From: Aphanomyces cochlioides
Taxonomy: Eukaryota; Oomycota; Saprolegniomycetes; Saprolegniales; Verrucalvaceae
Assembly: GCA_019828595.1 (NCBI GenBank)
Contig: JAHQRK010000008.1
Span: 434,001 to 498,000, forward strand
Direction of reading: 5' to 3'
DNA length: 64,000 nt
Numbering within the stretch: the first letter of the stretch is position 1; the number at the start of each line of letters is the position of its first letter. The notes beneath the pieces are model-generated. The model did no database searches, had not been told where the DNA came from, and saw nothing but the letters and a program-made list of their open reading frames with translations. Shown piece after piece: positions 1-15,343 of this stretch. The translations under genes were made by a program, and so were the position numbers.

Positions 1-3000
1 TTTCAGCATAATTGTTCTTGTTTGTAGGACCGGAGCAGACTGAAGACGAAAATAAGATTGTTTACACCTTTTCTCTCATTTCATATCGTATCGATGTAAG
101 GATATATATTTTCCTCGGACTATGTTTCGCATTGGATTGCTGTTTAGACGAATGACTTGGTTGTAAAAGACGCAACGAATGAAGTAATACGTCTAGCTTT
201 GAAAACTCTAACAGAGTTCAATTTCAACGGACCATTCTCTATATTGCCGTTTGTGCAAGAGGATGTAAGTGCCTTCTTATACCACCCAAATATTGCCATC
301 AGAAATCAAGGTATTGTCGAGAAAACGTGGGTTCTATAGATAAATGTATAGCTGTCACTACTTGTACGACATTATTGTTACCCCACTTAAGTTTGCCAAA
401 AAGTGGTCGAAGCTGGCAAACTATAGATTCGATCCTTCATACTCTAATTCAAGTTGCTCGCGGATGAAGAATGGACAGTCCGCAAGACAGTTGTTGAGTC
501 TTTATTGCCAGCATTTGATCAATGGCTGGCCCAAGAGTCAAACTTAAATATGATGTTTCATCTTCTCAATGATGGTTTGCTCGATTTCGAAGAAGGTGCC
601 TTATCATATTGACGGTGTAGAACAAGTCGAAATTCGTGAATTAATTATGGACATATTGGAGCGATTGACCTCTAGAAACCCTGCGTTTGTGCTGCCGATG
701 TTGAGGCGTCTCCTTATCCAAGTATGATTGCTATGCTTATGCTTCTCATTGTGAATTCATAGGTTCTTGCTGAGCTCGAACATGCACTTGATGCTCGCAT
801 GATGGAAGAAAGTTTACGTTTACTATCAAAATTGTTTCGTGGCTCTCAGCATTTAGTTGAGCCATATCTTCGACTTGCACTTGATGTTCTAGTACCAAAA
901 CTACAACTTCAGGGCAATCCAAATGTCACCACCAGAGTTCTCAATGCTCTTGGATCGTTGGCCCAAGCAGTCCAAACCCAAGTGGCCCCGTTTCAGCCTG
1001 TTTTATTGCCATTGATTCTTGATGCTCTTCAAGATCATAGTAGCACGATAAAACGCCATGGAGCGTTGGTCACATTGGGACAGTTGGTACGTTATACTAC
1101 CGTAATATGTAATTTAAAAACGATAGACAAATAGCACTGGAAATGTCATGCAACCATACGTGACACATCCTAAAGTGCTTCATATATTATTGGATTTATT
1201 GCAGCATACAGCGGCAACACCATGGACTCTTCGATGCGAAGCAATGAAAACAATCGGAGTTTTAGGTATTTCTGTCGCTCGTGGTCTTCCTAAAGAATAT
1301 TTCTAAGGTGCTATCGACCCATACAAGTACAAAATATTTTTACCACGAGTTCCTTTGGAAGTTTCGTACGTACAATTTATGTTGGACCTCACAATTAAAT
1401 TGATGCTTGCCAGAGCTATTCCACATGCGGGGGAGGACAAAAAGCAAGATCTTAGTTTGCAAATTAGTTCTGCTGCACAGGTGGACTCACATTTAAAGAC
1501 CCATCGATTGCCAATTGAAGAAGATCCACTGGATCTAGCTCTAAGCGAACAGCAGAGCAATGCAACCCCGCTTCCTGTGTCGTCAGAAGCATACTTCCCG
1601 ACGGTAGCAATTGAAGCTCTTTTGGGGATTTTACGTGAGCCGTCTCTCTCAATGCTTCATTATGGTGTGCAGTGCCACCTGCCATCTGTTTGACCATCAT
1701 TAGGTGTGATTCAAGCGATTATGTTCATTTTCAAATCGCTGGCGCTGCAGTGCGTGCCATTTCTCCCTTCGATCATGCCACCATTCCTCCATGTACTCGA
1801 CAAAGGTTGGCCACAATATGTATTGGCATATGAAATTGCAATTTAGGCGAGCCAAGATTGCGCCATTCACTGTTTGTTCAACTAACTGTTTTGACCTCGA
1901 TTGTGCAGAGCCATTTAAGTCCGTTCTTTCAAGAAATTGTTGCGTTGATATTACGGCATTGGCGTGCTCATTTGAGTCCCATTTTGCGTCTCATCGAGGT
2001 TTCTGATTTGAATGATATGGATGGATGTTCTTAACGAATGGGAATAGAAATTGGCTCGTGCAGCTCCATCGGATTTCAAGGTTTCATACTTTCCCCAAAT
2101 ATTGCCTCGTTTGTTGGAAGTCTTGAATCCGCAAGCCTCGCATCTCCTTGCAGGCAGTGCGGAAGGGACTCCATCGAACCCACCTGCAACATCAAATGAT
2201 ACACCTCCACTGAGCGCACCTGGTGGTCCCGTGAATGATATGGAGATATCCGAAAATATTGGGTACGCCAAGTCAGTTTTGATGCACGTGCATGACGATT
2301 GTTCGATGTAGTGGTTTGGCTTCTTTGCAGATTCAAGTTGTCCATGTTTTAATTGTCTGTGGACCTGCTGTGGAAGATAGCGTGTATGTTGTCGTGCCAG
2401 CTCTGATTCGCCTCTTGGAGCATGGAGAAACAGCTTTGGACGTCAAGGTGTGGATTATTGGACTACTGGCACATTTGATTTTGTTGGGTCCAACCTTCGA
2501 ACACTACGCAGGACCACGCTTGTTTTTATCTTTGCAGCGTGTGTTGAGAAACAGCTCGTCATCGGACAAGGTTTGTCCGTAGTACGAAGCGGGTCTATCT
2601 TATTGTGTGTAGAATCGCAAATTTGGAGACATTGTCGTTTACTGCATGGGAGCGATCGCATACCAACTACAAGAGGGATGGCTCAGTTATAAATACTTAT
2701 TGGACAGTATTACTCAATATCTGGCTTCCGAGCATGTGGCTACCATCGACCAGTGGACAGAAATGATCTCAAGGAGCGAGCGGATGACGAAAGAACTTGT
2801 GGAGTCTGTCCTGTCGGCTGAACACAAAAGCTGGTTCACCGACGCCACCGAGGCCTTGAGTGCATCCACGTCGAATACGAAGTTACATGTCAATCAACAA
2901 AATTTACGACGAGCGTGGGAAGCATCACAGCGCTCAACTAAAGAAGGTATCATTCGTAGTCAGATTTCAGAAGCAATAATTTCTTGGTAGATTGGCTCGA

Positions 3001-6000
3001 ATGGATGCGTCGTTTCTCCATTGAACTCTTGCGAGAGTCGCCTTCCGCTGCCTTGCGGTACGTCAGTTTTGTATGCTTATGCTTGACGCCGTTTAGATCT
3101 TGCTGCTCCTTGGCACAAGCGTACAACCCTTTGGCTCGTGCGCTCTTCAATTCAGCATTTGTGTCCTGCTGGAACGAACTGTAAGATATACGAGAGTAGA
3201 GAAAGTCGACGATTCTCTTGCTAGGTATGAGCCGAATCAAGATAATCTGGTCCGAGCATTGGAAACTGCATTCCAGAGCGATACAATTCCTGCTGAAATT
3301 CTTCAGACATTATTGAATTTAGCCGAGTTCATGGAACACGATGTGGAAGCGTTACCTATCGATATTCGAGAACTGGGCGAGCTTGCTCAAAAGTGTCATG
3401 CGTACGCAAAAGCACTGCACTACAAAGAATTGGAGTTCCATACGTCTCCATCCACTTGTATTGAAGCTCTCATATCGATCAACAACCAAGTGGGTCAACC
3501 AGAAGCAGCAGTTGGTATTTTGAAGTATGCACAATGGCACCATCGCAACGTAATTCAAGTCAAAGAGAGTTGGTATGAAAAGCTTCAAGACTGGTCCAAT
3601 GCACTGGAGTTGTACGACAAGAAATTGATAGAGGTTCGTATATGCTGGTTGTCATTATTTCTTACAAGTACTTGTAGACACCAAATGACCTAGAAGCGTG
3701 CACTGGCAAAATGAGATGCCTCGAAGCACTTGGAGAATGGGAGCAACTGGCAGACATGGCCAAACAAGTGTGGACTCAAGTTGATCTCGTTCGTGATGAC
3801 AACACAAGGCCAATGAAGAAATCATTATTCGATGAATCCCTACTTCAAGACTTGGGGTCTCTTGTTGAAACACTGACTCGTCGACCAAATACAGGTATTT
3901 TGAGGCATGACTACCTTCGTGCAATTTATATTGACACAGGAAACTCACAAGAATTGGTGAAATGTCAGCTGAAATGGGCTGAATGGCAGATGGCTATTCA
4001 TGAGCAACAATTGGATAAAGTTTCAGTCCCTTCTGTTTTGACAGCTTTAAAGAATTGTACAGAGCTGGATCCAACTAGCTATAAAGGTAAGAAGTTAAGC
4101 ATTGGCTTTGGTTGATGTTATACTGTCTAGCTTGGCATGCATGGGCTTTGATGAACTTTCAAGTGATTGAGCACGAATCGACCAAACCTGTGCCAGCGAA
4201 CACAGACAACTATATTGTCTCTGCTATCGAAGGTAGATGTGGAAAAATATGCAGTCAAGGATAAGTGATTGTAGGTTTTTTCCGAAGCATCGCATTGGGT
4301 CGATCCCGTTGGGCTGCAAATGTGCAGCAGGATATTTTGCGTGTGTTAACGCTGTGGTTTACTCACGGTCACAAAACCGATGTGCACTCTGCATTGAATG
4401 CGGGATTTCAAAGCGTGAGTATCGAAACATGGCTAATTGTGATCCCCCAATTGATTGCCCGGTGAGCTCTACAGAAAGTACGAAATTTCTAACAAATGGA
4501 CCTCTAGCATTCATTCACCACATCCGCGCATCCAAACACAATTGCATCGATTGCTATGTGCTATTGGATCCCAACATCCCCACGCGCTGATTTATCCGTT
4601 GAGCGTTGCACTGAAGTCCCCACTGGAGGTACGCTTTGTTCGAAAGCCATGGCAGTGAAACATCTGGATGATAGGTTCGTCAAAGAGCTGCCGAATCCAT
4701 CATGAACTCAATGCGTCGGAATTATGTCGAGTTGGTGGAAGAAGCCTTGCTTGTATCCCGTGAATTAATTCGCGTCGCCATCTTGTGGCATGAAATGTGG
4801 CATGAAGGTCTAGAAGAAGCTTCTCGTTTGTATTTTGGTGAGCACGATGTGGAAGGGATGATGGCAGTTCTGCGACCTCTTCATGCCATGATGGAGCAAG
4901 GGCCAGAGACTCTGCGAGAAGTTAGCTTCCATCAAGCGTTTGGTCGTGATCTGAAAGAAGCCTATGACTGGATTCAAAAATACCTCAATCCACCATTTGG
5001 ACAAGCTCAAAACGGTTTATGCGGTATATAAACATCATTGTCTGATACATTTATGTAGAAGCGGATCTAAATCGAGCATGGGATTTGTACTACCATGTCT
5101 TCCGACGAATCAACAAGCAGCTTCCGCAATCGACAACTTTGGAACTGCAATACGTCAGTCCTAAATTATTTCAAGCACGCGACTTACAACTAGCTGTGCC
5201 AGGTATTATTTTGTTTTACCCTCTTCTCCATCAGTTCTTTTAGGAACTTACCGTGCTGGCCACGATATTGTCAAAATTCGTGCAGTAGTACCAACAGTAT
5301 TGATTCTATAGTCAAAACAACGACCACGGTAAAATTCCTGATATATTTGTGATCACAATGGCGTTGTCTCACATAGTCGTATTTCTATGCTTGCGTCGAA
5401 CGGAATGGAATACATTTTTTTACTGAAGGGTCACGAGGATTTACGCCAGGATGAGCGAGTGACTCAACTCTTTGGTTTGGTCAATGCATTATTGTTGAAC
5501 GACCGCACGGTTTCCAAGAAAGACTTGACGATAATGAGATATCCAGTAATTCCCCTCAGTCATAACGCAGGCATTCTTGGGTGGCGTCCAAATTGTGACA
5601 CGTTGTATCAACTCATTCGAAATCACCGCGAAGATCGCAAAATCCTCTTGAATATCGAGCATCGGTTAGTGGCTTGACTACTATATTAGTGAGGTTTGAC
5701 ATTAGACTGATGCTTCAAGAGGCTCCTGACTATGAAATCTTAACTTTAATGCAAAAAGTCGAAGCCCTTCGATATGCTCTTGACAACACTGCCGGACTGG
5801 ATTTGTACAAGGTATAGATATGCCTTAATGTTTGTCCTAACTGGTAAATTATTTAAGGTGCTGTGGCTCAAGTCTGCAAACTCTGAAGCTTGGCTCGATC
5901 GAAGAACTAATTACACAAGATCTTTGGCAACCATGTCGATGGTACACTCTCTGCGACACATTTTTTACTACTGTTTTAGGTTGGATATATTTTGGGTCTG

Positions 6001-6886
6001 GGAGATCGTCATCTCTCGAATTTGATGCTTCATCGCTTCAGTGGCGCAATTGTTCACATTGATTTCGGTGATTGCTTCGAAGTCGCCATGCATCTAGAGA
6101 AATATCCAGAAAAAGCTCCTTTTCGTTTGACTCGCATGCTAACTAATGCGATGGAAGTACGCATTCATATTATTCTTATGTCACCATGTGTAGGTCAGCG
6201 GCATTGAAGGCACTTTCAGAAATTCATGTGAAGTCGTCATGCATGTCCTTCTGTCCTTCGAGAAAATCGCCACTCGTTGATGGCCATGCTCGAAGCATTT
6301 GTTCATGATCCTCTCATTTCCTGGCGTCTTGTATGAATATCAAAATGTGGTTCGACTTACTTACCGAATTGTAGTTAACTCCAAATTTATCGCCATCTCA
6401 TCTAAGTGATGAGGAAGAATCAAGACGAGTGCCTTCAACTGAATCTAACCTTTACTCACCATGGTTTATAGGAAGCTACTGCACGGAGAATGAGTATTTC
6501 GCGAGACAATAATATTCACGTTGAGATGTCGCAACTGGCTGCGAGCGTGAGTATGGGTGACACAACTGTACCGTCGTCTCAATTGTAAGAATGTTTACAG
6601 CAGATTGGAAGAAGTTTATTTGACATAGGGAAAGCGTCGAAGTTATCGGGAGCGTGAGATGTTGCAAATTTTAGGATCAGAGAGTGATGGGGCTCTCAGC
6701 GATGCGCTCAATAAAAAGGCTGTGACTGTCATTCGTCGCGTGCAGTCAAAACTAACTGGACGTGACTTTTTCGGTGATGACAAAGAACCTCTTGACGTCG
6801 CTGCGCAAGTCCAGCGATTGATCATCCAAGCCGCATCACACGAAAATTTATGTCAGTCTTATCTGGGGTGGGGTCCATTTTGGTAA
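1..6886 (+). CDS. TOR: TOR (target of rapamycin) protein kinase, 3' part of a multi-intron gene
   Basis: PI3K-like Ser/Thr kinase, catalytic core of TORC1/TORC2, controlling growth in response to nutrients. The 5' end lies outside the window. Spliced across many 38-60 bp GT-AG introns, it shows HEAT repeats (about 60-2600), a FAT domain (2880-4640, e.g. [30 protein letters not shown]), an FRB-like segment ([20 protein letters not shown], 4765-4825), the kinase domain (5390-6330; [34 protein letters not shown]) and a C-terminal FATC ending GWGPFW, at the exact family terminus. Oddities: an in-frame TAG at 5309-5311 before SKQRPR; an 8-bp tandem duplication at about 6244-6259 that shifts frame after the kinase core; a FAT block of roughly 250-300 residues, conserved in other TORs, absent around 3800-3950; and Leu for Pro in GDRHPSN. 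Identity is certain; whether this copy is functional, a decaying paralogue or affected by sequence errors is open. Confidence 0.93.
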
Positions 6887-7332
6887 ATATATACATCTCG
6901 ATGACATTTTGCTTTTATGAACAAACGCGTTATGTTGAAGAGTGCATTTCAGAATCTATTGAGAGATCCCTTGTTTCCCCCCAAAAAACATTGTAAAAGA
7001 TTTTCCTACATCTTTGGACGCTACATGAATCACCAAATTTTGATGAATAAACCGTAGACCCAATAAACAGTATGGTATGGGAGAATTGGAATTGCTTTTA
7101 TAGTGGTTGCCCAAGTAAATACAAAATCGTCATCTGCCTTGGAATGGTACGCTCACTTTGTGAAGACTATTCTACTCTGCGATGAGTACAATGTTGGAAT
7201 ACAAAAAGGAAGATTAGCGAAATAGAAAATGCGAATAGAAAATGCAAGAATAACGTTATACTTCGAGGTAGAATAACGTTTTAACGTTTTACCAAAGTCA
7301 AAACATCATTTTCAAACAATCCAAGCCACGAA
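6887..7332. other. Intergenic region between TOR and the MYND gene
   Basis: AT-rich, no coding signal seen. It contains a short imperfect repeat of an AGAATAACGTT unit at about 7249-7290. At 7305-7320 an ATCATTTTCAAACAAT stretch resembles the oomycete initiator (CATTYYNCAWTT) 13 bp upstream of the next start codon. Confidence 0.5.
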
Positions 7333-7905
7333 ATGAGTTCAAGTGGTGATCGCTGTGCGTTTCCTGAATGTACTCAAGCTGGAACCAAGACATGCAACCG
7401 TTGCCACAAAGCTCGCTATTGCAGTCGTGAGTGCCAAGCAAGCCATTGGAAGGAGCACAAAAAATTTTGTGGCAAATCCAGACATGCTTCTAGCATTCCT
7501 GGTGGATTGCTGAGCTCCCTCTTGGGCTTGGGCAAGTGGTATGAGGGGCTTAGCCGCAGCCGAATGTACGAGCGCTTTGTGACGAGTTTTCAGATGCGCG
7601 TGGAAGACGAATATGTGTTCGGTGGCAATTTAGTTGGCACCTACGACGAACAATCTGGAGGCAATGCTTGCGGTCCTCAGTTTGTCAAGTACTATGAGCT
7701 AGCACAATCCAAAGGCATGTTCCCTCAAGACTGGTCGCAACAGGACGAAGCCTCATTGATGGCGTATGCTGGTAAAAATATCCACTTTGCGGTGGAAAAA
7801 AGCGACGTGATGGAGAAATTCGGAAACACTGAGCCCATGCTCGTACGTATGATCGCCGAAGAAATCCTCGGTCCCATCGGCAAGTGGGTTGACGACGAGC
7901 CGTAA
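7333..7905 (+). CDS. MYND-type zinc-finger protein
   Basis: Single-exon 190-residue protein starting at ATG 7333. Residues 8-46 form a MYND finger: CAFPEC, then CNRCHKARYCSRECQASHW and HKKFC, giving the usual paired Cys sites and the H-x3-C end; the first pair is spaced C-x4-C rather than the common C-x2-C. MYND fingers bind proline-rich partner peptides. The remaining 140 residues are globular-looking and carry no SET domain or ankyrin repeats, so this is not a typical SMYD methyltransferase. An initiator-like element lies just upstream. The finger is clear; cellular role unknown. Confidence 0.88.
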   Translation: MSSSGDRCAFPECTQAGTKTCNRCHKARYCSRECQASHWKEHKKFCGKSRHASSIPGGLLSSLLGLGKWYEGLSRSRMYERFVTSFQMRVEDEYVFGGNLVGTYDEQSGGNACGPQFVKYYELAQSKGMFPQDWSQQDEASLMAYAGKNIHFAVEKSDVMEKFGNTEPMLVRMIAEEILGPIGKWVDDEP

Positions 7906-8036
7906 ATTGAGTCCAATTCCATCCGCTCTGCCTTCACAGCTTCATTCCCAACGGGCTTGTGCACCAAATTGTAAGACATTTACTGCTTTGTAAGGCGTTT
8001 AATGCTTTGTCACCCCTGGTAAAAACTACAGTAATT

Positions 8037-8109
8037 AACCCTTCAACCCCTAAACCCAACCCCCTCAACGCCCAGAGCACTAAACCCTCATTTTAAACCC
8101 TTCAACCCT
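8037..8109. repeat. Degenerate telomere-like C-rich stretch
   Basis: Runs of ACCCTTCAACCCCTAAACCC, ACTAAACCC and TTTAAACCC resemble decayed TTTAGGG-type telomeric DNA read on the complementary strand. A related block in opposite orientation lies at 59112-59180. It sits between two genes, so it is interstitial. Confidence 0.45.
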
Positions 8110-8165
8110 TGACAGAAATTTCGGATAACTGTAACGAAATCCGGATAAAGCGAACACACGCGCAA

Positions 8166-11918
<3,753 letters not shown>

Positions 11919-12190
11919 ATTTGAAAATTCACTCCTCTAGGGCATTTTGTTTTTGAGTTTTTCGCTGGCGATGTCTACGTTTCATCGTTAGGCAACGTCA
12001 TAACGAAGTGGGTTTACTGATCAACGAATCGATTCTCGGAGATGTTGTGTGCCCATCTATCAAAGATTTATGAGCAAGTGTCTCTCAAATTGTCGTGGAG
12101 TGATTACCGACGACGCTCTTTCTCATCGCACTCCCATTGAGCTCGTCTGAAGCAAGTTTTTGTCTGGTTGAGTCGATTCAGCATTTTCTA

Positions 12191-12660
12191 TTACAATGAT
12201 GTGGATGAAGCACATGGTTGATGACATTTCTCATACATCGTTCTCTTCGATGATACGTCGTTGCTCTTTTTTTCGCGCTCCAACATTGAGCGACGAGTGC
12301 CTCCATGGCTCGGTTTCTTTTTGAGCAGGCTACAGAGCTGTCAAATGTTGTTGCAGCAATCCCCGACGCGTACACAGTCGAGTTGGCCAAACCGCCGAGC
12401 CAAGCGGGAGTTTTCTCGCTCGATTTCTTTTTCACGCATCAATTCAGAGGTAGTCGATCGTTGTGGCGTGGCTGATTTCACCCGAGGTGTCTTTTTCATC
12501 ATAAGTAGAGAACAGAAATCCGTGAAGAAACCTGCGTGTGCATGGTACGTTTGGTATTCGCCAAGCGAGTATGATGCGATGTGAGCATGAGATCGTTCCA
12601 CTTGTCAGCGAGGACTTTATTGCATTCATCCCATTGCGGCTTGTGCTTGGTAGATCCCAT
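12191..12660 (-). CDS. Small protein with a CFAP97-like 'EIERENSRL' motif
   Basis: Reading the minus strand from ATG at 12660 (MGSTKHKPQWDECNKVLADK) through two predicted short introns gives a basic protein of roughly 120 residues ending near 12191. Its central sequence REKEIERENSRLARRFGQL resembles the helical motif of the CFAP97/KIAA1430 family of cilium-associated proteins, which would fit a zoospore-forming oomycete. The motif is visible, but the family assignment rests on this one stretch. Splice sites and the C-terminus (KKKPSHGGTRRSMLEREKK) are inferred. Confidence 0.4.
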
Positions 12661-13460
12661 TTCCTCAGCGAAAATTGAGCTAAATATAGAATTCAAAGTA
12701 GTGAATTTACAACGACAATTTGCACCAAGGTATGAACATCTTATCTTCCTGGCCATTCTTTCATTCAAAGTAGTCTTGCTGAGCGCTCAGCCATTTGCCC
12801 AACTACTGACATATATTACAATGCCTTGCTCGCCCCCACCCCACGATTCTTCGGGGAACTTGGTTGACAACACCAGATCCTCCCATGGAATGCAAGAATC
12901 GAGCTCACCAAGCTAGGGGAACTAGATCGAGATCTTGATCGTCTGTAGAGACAACGCAGGCTGGGACAGTGAAATTGAATTGTACTCGCGAAATGTCGCC
13001 TCCAAGGCTTTTTATACAACCAGACAGACGGTGGTTTATCGTGGATTGCCTTGATGGATCGCATTATTCTCTTTAAAAAATGTCATCTCACACGATGGAC
13101 AATGCCGCGCGGGTCGCAACAAGTTCCAGGAATTACACTGTAGCGTATGAACGCTGACGTGGCGTCATCTGTGCGACAAAGAGGTAAGCCAAATGATATC
13201 ATGACCATATATTTTTTCAGTCAAACCCAGCAAGTTTGAAGAATTACATGGATTGCACCGCTGAGAGCGCCTAGACCTGGTTTGCTCTTCCTGGTACTGC
13301 AAAGCTGCATGAACAAGCTTGGATTCATTGTCGAGTAGGTTTTCTCGCGAAAAAGATGTTCATATCATGCGTTTGTGTCGGGCGTCGCGATTTGTGACAA
13401 GATGCTACAATCCAAACCCGACCCGCGACACGGTCGAAACCCTTTTTTCTTCATTTGACC
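12661..13460. other. Intergenic/unresolved region
   Basis: No confident gene. On the minus strand at 13060-12820 one frame reads plausibly as protein (SLGGDISRVQFNFTVPACVV; after a possible intron, FPEESWGGGEQGIVIYVSSW), perhaps a small gene or gene remnant of unknown family. A TTCTTCATTTGACC initiator-like element (13448-13460) immediately precedes the next gene. Confidence 0.3.
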
Positions 13461-14918
13461 ATGAGTGCTACCGAGCCAAGAGCTGCCTCGTCTACTCCCG
13501 CAGAGTCGACCATGATGGCGAATTTCAGAGTTCTTTCGTTGGCCCTGGCGGAAGTTGTCGATGCGACGCTCCTGACGCCTTGCACCGAAATGATTGCCGA
13601 CTCGGTCATTAATCCGTACGACATGAGCGCCAAGCTTTGGGACAAGCTCAAGCAATGCACGCCACAACAAGCTCGTGATATTTCCAGGCTCCTGGCTTGT
13701 GCGATTTCAAATTCCGCGTCGATTGCAACGACAAAAGCGTCAATTGCGTTTGCCACGTCGTCCAACGTACGAAGAAACATCGATGCTCCTTTATGGATAG
13801 CTTAAAATGATGTAGACCTTGCGCGTCCGTGCGATCGAAGTCATTGGAACGCAAGAAGGGCAGGCATTTGTACAAGACACTGTCGCGTCTGTCGCCAAGG
13901 TATAGGCATCAATTTCGAAGCAAATTTGAGGATTTTGACCTTGACAGACTGCACAAGCTTTAAACACACCTGATACGCGAGCAGCGACGAAACAATGGCT
14001 CGAGTCTGCGAAAAGCTTTTTCCAAATGATGGCGACGCCAGAAGGCCAAGCTGCGATTGACAATCTTGGAGAATTGACGTCGCAATGGTCTGAGCGGCGT
14101 CGCCTGAAACGCACTTTTTCCTCTTGGACGTTGCTACAAATGTCTGTCAAGTCTTCATGTACGTCTCGATGAGCCCAAAGTCTGAGCTCTTGCGTCATAA
14201 TTGACATAGGAAAGCAACAGAAGACCGCGCAGAAATGGCAGCGTCGTTGGAGGAAACCATGTTGGAGAAAATGGACGTCCCTGAGGACGAAGTCAACAAC
14301 GACGACGAGGAAGACATCGACGAGAACAACGAAGAGCAAGAATTTGAAGGCGAGCTCTTGGAGCAAGACGCTACTGACTCAAACGAGCCTCTCAGTACTG
14401 CCTTTGAAGGCGACGAAGTCAACAGTTCGACCGACGAAGATGATGATCCGTCCAATGTGCAAGTTCACGACTTGCCGACGCTGAAAGCAGAACTTCGCGT
14501 CCGTCATTACAACATCAAGCGCTACCAAAGCCTGCGCATGGAAGTAAGCCAGGAGCTCCCGCGTTGCATTCCTATTCATTTTGCATTGTAGAAGCAACGC
14601 TTACGCCGTCGTCGCCACTATGTCAACCGCGTGGAAACCCCAAGCAGCCTTGGAAACAGCGACGTTCGACCACTTCTCGAGCAGCAAACGACGCTCGATC
14701 GATGGGTTTGCACGACCCTTAGCGTCTTCTTCCTCATCTTTGCATTTGCATTTGGCTGCATTGTGCTCTATCGATGCTACTACAGCCTCAGTCTATGGCC
14801 TTATGCCATCCTTGGCTCGATCGTAGCGTGGCGACTCAAAGGCCCGACCGCGGCCGCGCCAGTCATGACGCCAACGATTCCAAGACCACTCAGTCGTCTC
14901 AATAGCAAAGTCATCTAA
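13461..14918 (+). CDS. Acidic single-pass membrane protein, unknown function
   Basis: Starts at ATG 13461 (MSATEPRAASSTPAEST) directly after an initiator-like element. About five exons are joined by short introns (e.g. GTACGAAG...GATGTAG near 13767-13815, and GTAAGCCAG...TTGTAG near 14543-14590). The N-terminal half is helical and Ala/Ser-rich. The middle (14235-14460) is strongly acidic (EDEVNNDDEEDIDENNEEQE). Near the C-terminus, 14720-14790 encodes a hydrophobic membrane span (TTLSVFFLIFAFAFGCIVLY) followed by a basic-proline tail. The topology suggests a tail-proximal anchor with a long cytosolic acidic domain. No family recognised. Confidence 0.6.
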
Positions 14919-15343
14919 ACATTTGCATGGATTAAAGTTTGTTTATAGTTGTTTCCATGACAAAATCGACCTCCCATTCACCATGATGCTCCCCCCCATC
15001 ATTTGATGCTTCCCCCTGCTAAGTGATATCCCTACCTTGTCCAGCAATCACTCAAGGTATCTTGAACAGCAATAGGTGGATGGTCTGGAGGGAATACATC
15101 GTTCCCCCTTCAACCCCCCCCGAAAGCATTTCAAATGTCCAAGTTGAGCAAGGGGGGGGCTGTGGGGGAAGATTCACTGTTTTCTCTAGAGCACTCGACG
15201 TCGGGGGGCATGAGTTTCGCAGCTCCGGCATAAAAGAACAGGTTTCCAAACCTTCATGATCGATTTGCCAACAATTCAAACATTGATTTGTCGTTTTTGC
15301 ATTTTTTCCGTCTAAGCAATCTACATTCTCGTTGAGGGATCGA
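14919..15343. other. Intergenic region between convergent genes
   Basis: Contains the 3' ends of the membrane-protein gene (+) and the Myb gene (-). Several long C and G homopolymer runs occur at 14989-15167; no coding signal seen. Confidence 0.5.

Noticed and set aside
5285..5311. 27-bp intron in TOR that would remove the TAG
   Set aside because: In frame with GT...AG, but the nine codons align with conserved TOR sequence, so a nonsense change or read error is likelier.
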